Origin: Desulfobulbaceae bacterium
GTDB lineage: Bacteria > Desulfobacterota > Desulfobulbia > Desulfobulbales > Desulfobulbaceae
NCBI GenBank assembly: GCA_003508005.1
Contig: DNUE01000060.1
Coordinates: forward strand, 35,631 to 45,029
Length of the DNA: 9,399 bases
Direction: 5' to 3'
Shown: one piece after another, positions 5,288 through 9,399 of the stretch
How positions within the stretch are numbered: position 1 is the stretch's first letter
Layout of the letters: each line of letters opens with the position of its first letter
Program-made: the position numbers and the translations under genes
The notes under the pieces: model-generated
Databases searched by the model: none
Told to the model about the DNA's origin: nothing
The model's input: the letters and a program-made list of their open reading frames with translations, nothing else

Positions 5288-6952
5288 ATGGAACGAGAAA
5301 TAATCGAATTCGATGTTGTCTTAGTCGGCGGCGGGCCCGCCAATTTAAGCTGCGCAATTCATCTGGCGAACCTCGTCCGGAAACACAATGAAGATATTGC
5401 AAACAAAAGCCGGGAAGGCAGGATTATCGATATCGAAGACAAAATTGCCGTTCTCGAAAAAGGCGCGTATTTTGGCGCGCACAACATTTCCGGAGCAGTA
5501 CTCATTCCGGATGTTCTCTCGGAGCTGGTGCCTGACCACAGGCAGCTTGGTTGCCCAATTGATGCGGAGGTCAGCAAGGAATCCCTGTATTTCCTCACCA
5601 GGGAAGGGGAAATAAAGGTTCCGTTTACGCCGTCGCCGCTGCAAAATCACGGCAATTATCTCCTTTCGCTCTCCAAATTTGTCGGCTGGCTTTCGAAAAT
5701 TACGGAACAAAATAACGTAATGATGCTTGAGGGAACAGCCGCAGTTGAAATTCTCTATGAAGGGAGCAAGGTCATCGGCGTCCGAACGGACGACAAGCGT
5801 CTTCGGGAAGATGGCGAATACGAAACCCCCGGCACAATTCTCAACGCAAAGGTTATTGTGCTGGGCGAGGGGAGCAACGGTACCCTGCGCAAGAGTATTG
5901 TTGAGAAATTGCACCTTGATGAAGGAAAGGCTCCTTCCATCTATGAACTCGGCGTCAAAGAGGTATATGAGCTGAAGAATAATCCTCTGCAAAAGGGGGA
6001 ATGCATCCATACGTTCGGCTACCCATTCCGAAAAGGGCTTTCCGGCGGCGGCTTTATCTATGGAATTTCCGAAACCCAGGTTGTCATCGGACTTATTGCG
6101 CATCTCAGTTCCGAGGACCCGCAGTTCGATCCGCACAAAGAACTGCAACTCTACAAACAACATCCGTTAATCAAGAATATCATCGGAGACGGGAAACCCA
6201 CGCATTTTGGCGCCCGGACCTTGCCCTGCGGTGGGTATTACTCAATACCGAGGCTTGCCGGCGACGGCGTAATGATCACCGGCGACTCCGCGAACCTTGT
6301 GGATTCCCGAAAGCTGAAAGGCCTGCATACGTCCATGAAATCAGGAATGTTGGCGGCTGAAGTTCTTTTTGAAGCATTCAGGACGGATGATTTTTCGGCG
6401 AACCAGCTGGCAAAATATGAGGAAAAGGTGCGAAACAGCTGGATCTACTCTGATCTGAGGCAAGGCCGCAATTTCACTCCTGCGGTTGCCATGGGTCTTC
6501 CCTTTCCGGGTGGTCCGCTTCTTGGCTTCCAGATGCTCACCGGCGGAGCCTCACCGACCGGTGACCTGAAAACAAAACCCGATTTTGCGACAACCAAAGA
6601 TATGAAGGCTTTTTACGGCGGGAAAGTACCTGAACCCTTGCCTAAGGCGGATGACCGGATAATTGTCAGCAAATTAACGGATGTGTACCTGTCGCGCACC
6701 GCGCATGACGAAAAGCAAAAAAGCCATATCAGCATCAAGGATGAAGCGGTCTGCAAGAAATGCATTTCAGCATATCAATCGCCCTGCACGGTGTTCTGCC
6801 CCGCGAGCGTCTATGAACGGGAACAGGAAATAATCAAGATCAATTTCAGCAATTGCCTGCACTGCAAGACCTGCGACGTCAAATGCCCTTTTCAGAATAT
6901 CGTCTGGAACCTGCCGGAGGGAGGCGGCGGGCCACGCTATACCCTGCAGTAA
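5288..6952 (+). CDS. Electron-transfer flavoprotein:quinone oxidoreductase (ETF-QO/FixC family) with eight-cysteine Fe-S domain
   Basis: A 554-residue flavoprotein that moves electrons from reduced ETF to the membrane quinone pool (probably menaquinone here). The N-terminus has the FAD Rossmann motif VLVGGGPANLS (11-21), followed by the ETF-QO block EKGAYFGAHNISGAVL (57-72). The core segments HTFGYPF (251-257), FGARTLPCGGYYSIPRL (317-333), ITGDSANLVDSRKLKGLHTSMKSGMLAAE (340-368, second FAD contact) and MGLPFPGGPL (412-421) are diagnostic. The C-terminal domain has CPASVYE and NCLHCKTCDVKCP and ends in PEGGGGPRY, as in ETF-QO. Human ETF-QO has one 4Fe-4S cluster from four cysteines; this protein has eight (489, 492, 500, 504, 523, 526, 529, 533). 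AAGGAG ends 7 nt before the ATG. By eye the gene is poorer in G+C than its neighbours. No etfA/etfB genes are in the window, so its electron donor is encoded elsewhere. Confidence 0.95.
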   Translation: MEREIIEFDVVLVGGGPANLSCAIHLANLVRKHNEDIANKSREGRIIDIEDKIAVLEKGAYFGAHNISGAVLIPDVLSELVPDHRQLGCPIDAEVSKESLYFLTREGEIKVPFTPSPLQNHGNYLLSLSKFVGWLSKITEQNNVMMLEGTAAVEILYEGSKVIGVRTDDKRLREDGEYETPGTILNAKVIVLGEGSNGTLRKSIVEKLHLDEGKAPSIYELGVKEVYELKNNPLQKGECIHTFGYPFRKGLSGGGFIYGISETQVVIGLIAHLSSEDPQFDPHKELQLYKQHPLIKNIIGDGKPTHFGARTLPCGGYYSIPRLAGDGVMITGDSANLVDSRKLKGLHTSMKSGMLAAEVLFEAFRTDDFSANQLAKYEEKVRNSWIYSDLRQGRNFTPAVAMGLPFPGGPLLGFQMLTGGASPTGDLKTKPDFATTKDMKAFYGGKVPEPLPKADDRIIVSKLTDVYLSRTAHDEKQKSHISIKDEAVCKKCISAYQSPCTVFCPASVYEREQEIIKINFSNCLHCKTCDVKCPFQNIVWNLPEGGGGPRYTLQ

Positions 6953-6992
6953 GCGCAGCGGCTCAAGGGGCAAGATTCCCGTCTTCAACCCC

Positions 6993-7017
6993 GCACCGCG
7001 TTCTCCGGAGACGGTGC
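6993..7017 (+). terminator. Nested dyad downstream of ETF-QO, weak terminator candidate
   Basis: GCACCG (6993-6998) pairs with CGGTGC (7012-7017), and the perfect 10-bp palindrome TCTCCGGAGA (7002-7011) lies between them. It begins 40 nt after the ETF-QO stop codon. No T-run follows, so intrinsic termination is uncertain; it may simply protect the 3' end of the transcript. Confidence 0.3.
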
Positions 7018-7077
7018 CGAGCCCTGTTATGATTGGCGTGAAAGCAACCAGAAATCACCAACGATAAGGAGGTCTTT

Positions 7078-7245
7078 ATGCCAGCTTATGAGTATGCCTG
7101 CAAGAAGTGCAAAAAAGAGTTCACCGTGTTCCTCTCGCTCAAGGAATTGGAAGCAAAGCCAAAAATTAAATGCCCCTACTGTCAGAGCGACAATGTTTCC
7201 AAACAACTCTCAGGCTTTTTTGCCAAGACCAGCAAAAAATCATAA
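7078..7245 (+). CDS. FmdB-family CxxC/CxxC zinc-ribbon protein
   Basis: A 55-residue ORF opening MPAYEYACKKCKKEF, the standard start of the FmdB regulatory-protein family (MP.YEY.C..C...F). Four cysteines in two pairs (C8/C11 and C32/C35, the second in IKCPYCQSDNV) would hold one zinc ion. The Ser/Lys-rich end (KTSKKS) is also usual. A strong AAGGAGG site ends 5 nt before the ATG. The family is named from a putative regulator of a formamidase operon, but the function of most members is unknown. The gene lies 125 nt after the ETF-QO gene on the same strand and faces ppsA across a terminator. Co-transcription with ETF-QO is possible but not shown. Confidence 0.92.
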   Translation: MPAYEYACKKCKKEFTVFLSLKELEAKPKIKCPYCQSDNVSKQLSGFFAKTSKKS

Positions 7246-7316
7246 CGTCCCGTTCTCTCACCGCAGAGAGGCATACCAGACAGGGAGTATCATCCAGGGA
7301 AAACCCGTCTGCGCTG

Positions 7317-7354
7317 AGAAAAAACACAAGCGGGGACACAGCCCCGCTTGTGTT
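7317..7354 (-). terminator. Rho-independent terminator of ppsA
   Basis: On the minus strand a 13-bp perfect stem (arms 7342-7354 and 7323-7335, AACACAAGCGGGG with its complement) closes a 6-nt loop and runs into a T-tract, TTTTTT at 7324-7319. It starts 27 nt past the ppsA stop codon. On the plus strand the A-run precedes the stem, so it should act mainly on minus-strand transcripts, although the hairpin may also mark the 3' end of the facing FmdB transcript. Confidence 0.92.
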
Positions 7355-7380
7355 GGCTTATCAATGAGGCCTTCCGAGGA

Positions 7381-9399
7381 TCAGGGATTCACCCCCATCT
7401 CCTTTTCCTTGGCCGCCACTGCCAGGCGGGTCTTGATCGCCGTATCCGGGATAAGGCTCATGGAGTCGATGCCCAGTTCCACCAGGAAGGTGGCAAAATC
7501 CGGGAAATCGGAAGGCCCCTGACCGCAGATGCCGATCTTCCTTTTCCTCCGCTTGGCCGTGGCGATGACCATGCGGATCATCTCCTTCACCGCATCATGC
7601 CGCTCATCAGCGATGCCAGCGACGAGCCCGGAATCGCGATCCAGGCCGTAGGTCAGCTGGGTAAGATCATTGGAGCCGATGGAAAATCCGTCAAAGATGT
7701 CGGCAAAGGCGTCGGCGGAGATCACGTTGCTGGGGATCTCGCACATCACATAGATCTCCAGGCCATTCTCGCCCTGAACCAGGCCGCACTCCTTCATGAC
7801 CTGGATAACCTTCTTCCCTTCCTGCGGGGTGCGGCAGAAGGGGATCATCAGCTTGATGTTATTGAGCCCCATGTCGTTGCGGGCCTTCAAGAGCCCCTGG
7901 CATTCCAGTTCAAAGGCGGGCCGGTATTTTGGATCATAATAGCGCGAGGCGCCACGCCAGCCGATCATCGGGTTCTCCTCGTCCGGCTCGTAGAAGGTGC
8001 CGCCGGTCAGGTTGGCGTATTCGTTGCTCTTGAAGTCGGAGAGGCGGACAATGACATCCTTCGGGTAGAAACCGGCGGCGATGCGGCCGACCCCCTCGGC
8101 CACCTTGTCGATGAAGAACTGCCTCTTGTCGGAATAGGCCCCGGTCTTTTCGTCGATTATCGCGACCACGGCCTGTTTTTCCGGATCAGCTGATTTCTTC
8201 AACTCCTCGTAATTGACCAGGGCCAGGGGATGGATGCCGATATGGGAGTTGATGACAAACTCCTCGCGGGCCAGGCCGACGCCGTCGTTGGGGATCTGGC
8301 ACTCGGTAAAGGCCTTCTCCGGGATGGCCAGGTTCATCATGATCTTGGTCTTGGTTGCCGGCAGGTCGCCGAGATCCAGCTTCTCGACCTCATATTTCAG
8401 CAGGCCCTCATAGACATAGCCGGTCTCGCCCTCGGCGGCGGAAACCGTGATGTTCTGGCCGCTCTTGATCAGCTCGGAACCGTTGCCGGTGCCGATGACG
8501 CAGGGAATACCCAGTTCGCGGGAGATAATGGCGGCATGGCAGGTGCGGCCGCCTCGGTTGGTGACGATGGCGCCGGCAATCTTCATGATCGGCTCCCAGT
8601 CGGGATCAGTCATGTCAGTGACCAGGACCTGGCCGGCCTTGAAATCATGGATATCGACAACATCGGAAATCACGTTGGCCGGCCCCTGACCGATCTTGGC
8701 CCCAACGGCCAGTCCCTCGACCAGGACCTTGCCCTTTTCCTTGAGCTTGTAGGTCTCCATGGTCCCCTTGTTGGCTTGGGAATGCACCGTTTCGGGACGG
8801 GCCTGGACGATATACAGGTTGCCGGTGCCGACATTGACCCCGTCGCCGTCCTTGGCCCACTCGATATCCATGGCCTTGCCGTAATGGTCTTCAATGATGC
8901 AGGCCCAGCGCGCAAGCTGCAGGATCTCGTCGTCGGTGATTACGTAAGCATTCCGCTCGGCCGGGGTGGTTTCGATATTCCTGACCGGCTCTGCAGTGGC
9001 GGGATCGTTGTCATAGATCATCTTGATCTCTTTGGAGCCGAGCTTCTTGGAGACGATGGGCCGCTTGCCCTGCTTCAGGGTTGGCTTGAACACATAGTAC
9101 TCATCCGGGTTGACCGCCCCCTGCACCACGTTCTCGCCCAGTCCCCAGGCACCGGTGATGAACACGGCATCCTCGAAGCCTGATTCCGTATCAATGGAAA
9201 ACATGACCCCCGACGAGGCCGAGTCGCTGCGGGCCATCTTCTGGACCACGATGGAGAGGTAGACATCAAACTGGCCGAAGCCCTTGTCATGGCGGTAGGA
9301 GATAGCGCGGTTGGTGAACAGACTGGCGAAGCAGCGCTTGCAGGCGTCAATAAGCGCCTCCGGCCCGCAGATGTTGAGGTAGGTCTCCTGCTGGCCGGC
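7381..9399 (-). CDS. ppsA: Phosphoenolpyruvate synthase (pyruvate, water dikinase), N-terminus outside window
   Basis: The frame is open from the right edge to the TGA at 7383-7381, giving 672 residues. By recalled comparison with E. coli PpsA (792 residues) about 130 N-terminal residues are missing. The enzyme makes PEP, AMP and phosphate from pyruvate, ATP and water, the entry to gluconeogenesis from C2/C3 compounds. The visible start AGQQETYLNI and the stretch SDSASSGVMFSIDTESGF (visible 57-74) belong to the ATP-grasp nucleotide-binding domain. TNRGGRTCHAAI (visible 280-291) is the phosphohistidine swivel domain; H288 is the phospho-carrier and the preceding T286 is the residue modified by the PSRP regulatory kinase in E. 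coli. VRLSDFKSNEYANLTGG, ENPMIGWRGASRY and IGSNDLTQLTYGLDRDSG form the PEP/pyruvate-binding barrel, and GICGQGPSD carries the catalytic cysteine. A GTG at 9249 is internal, not the start. Nothing looks degraded. Confidence 0.96.
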   Translation of the reverse strand, partial: AGQQETYLNICGPEALIDACKRCFASLFTNRAISYRHDKGFGQFDVYLSIVVQKMARSDSASSGVMFSIDTESGFEDAVFITGAWGLGENVVQGAVNPDEYYVFKPTLKQGKRPIVSKKLGSKEIKMIYDNDPATAEPVRNIETTPAERNAYVITDDEILQLARWACIIEDHYGKAMDIEWAKDGDGVNVGTGNLYIVQARPETVHSQANKGTMETYKLKEKGKVLVEGLAVGAKIGQGPANVISDVVDIHDFKAGQVLVTDMTDPDWEPIMKIAGAIVTNRGGRTCHAAIISRELGIPCVIGTGNGSELIKSGQNITVSAAEGETGYVYEGLLKYEVEKLDLGDLPATKTKIMMNLAIPEKAFTECQIPNDGVGLAREEFVINSHIGIHPLALVNYEELKKSADPEKQAVVAIIDEKTGAYSDKRQFFIDKVAEGVGRIAAGFYPKDVIVRLSDFKSNEYANLTGGTFYEPDEENPMIGWRGASRYYDPKYRPAFELECQGLLKARNDMGLNNIKLMIPFCRTPQEGKKVIQVMKECGLVQGENGLEIYVMCEIPSNVISADAFADIFDGFSIGSNDLTQLTYGLDRDSGLVAGIADERHDAVKEMIRMVIATAKRRKRKIGICGQGPSDFPDFATFLVELGIDSMSLIPDTAIKTRLAVAAKEKEMGVNP

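Noticed and set aside
5345..6163. 272-codon minus-strand frame opposite ETF-QO
   Set aside because: It is antisense to conserved ETF-QO sequence, has no recognisable domain and no convincing start context.
7348..9183. Two long plus-strand frames (281 and 317 codons) opposite ppsA
   Set aside because: Both are antisense to an unmistakable PEP synthase, the first starts inside the terminator stem, and neither has a family signature.

Overview
The window looks like a chromosomal stretch from a Gram-negative, probably anaerobic bacterium of the Desulfobacterota (Deltaproteobacteria) type. This rests on the gene mix: delta-60-repeat surface protein, type II secretion pseudopilins, a bacterial-type ETF:quinone oxidoreductase, a PEP synthase and small zinc-ribbon proteins. 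It is an inference by family flavour; no rRNA or other taxonomic marker is present.

Layout. (1) Bases 1-4524, minus strand: an export/surface block read right to left. It starts from a good sigma-70-type promoter (4573-4601) and encodes an 846-residue secreted protein with a seven-bladed delta-60 propeller, Fn3-like domains and a C-terminal CFI-box plus membrane tail. Two pseudopilin genes follow at 25-29 nt spacing, gspG-like then gspH-like. After a 185-nt gap with its own weak promoter candidate comes a secreted pentapeptide-repeat protein with an AAAEK-repeat tail, cut by the left edge. (2) Bases 4525-4882: divergent promoter region. (3) Bases 4883-7245, plus strand: a Trm112-family zinc ribbon, a 213-nt spacer rich in dyad symmetries, an ETF:quinone oxidoreductase with eight C-terminal cysteines, and an FmdB-type zinc ribbon too short for ordinary ORF cut-offs. 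(4) Bases 7246-9399: a strong rho-independent terminator for the minus strand, then phosphoenolpyruvate synthase (ppsA) on the minus strand, its N-terminus lost at the right edge.

The parts fall into two themes. The left block is envelope biology: a signal-peptide-bearing protein with a C-terminal sorting-like tail appears co-transcribed with its own pseudopilin pair, which suggests (inference) that the pseudopilins help export or display it. The right block is central metabolism: ETF-QO passes electrons from electron-transfer flavoprotein to the quinone pool, and PEP synthase makes PEP from pyruvate for gluconeogenesis.

The most unusual points are the CFI-box protein/pseudopilin operon, an apparent domain-within-domain insertion in that protein, and an ETF-QO whose Fe-S domain carries all eight cysteines of a two-cluster ferredoxin. 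No CRISPR array, tRNA, rRNA, IS element or attachment site was seen.
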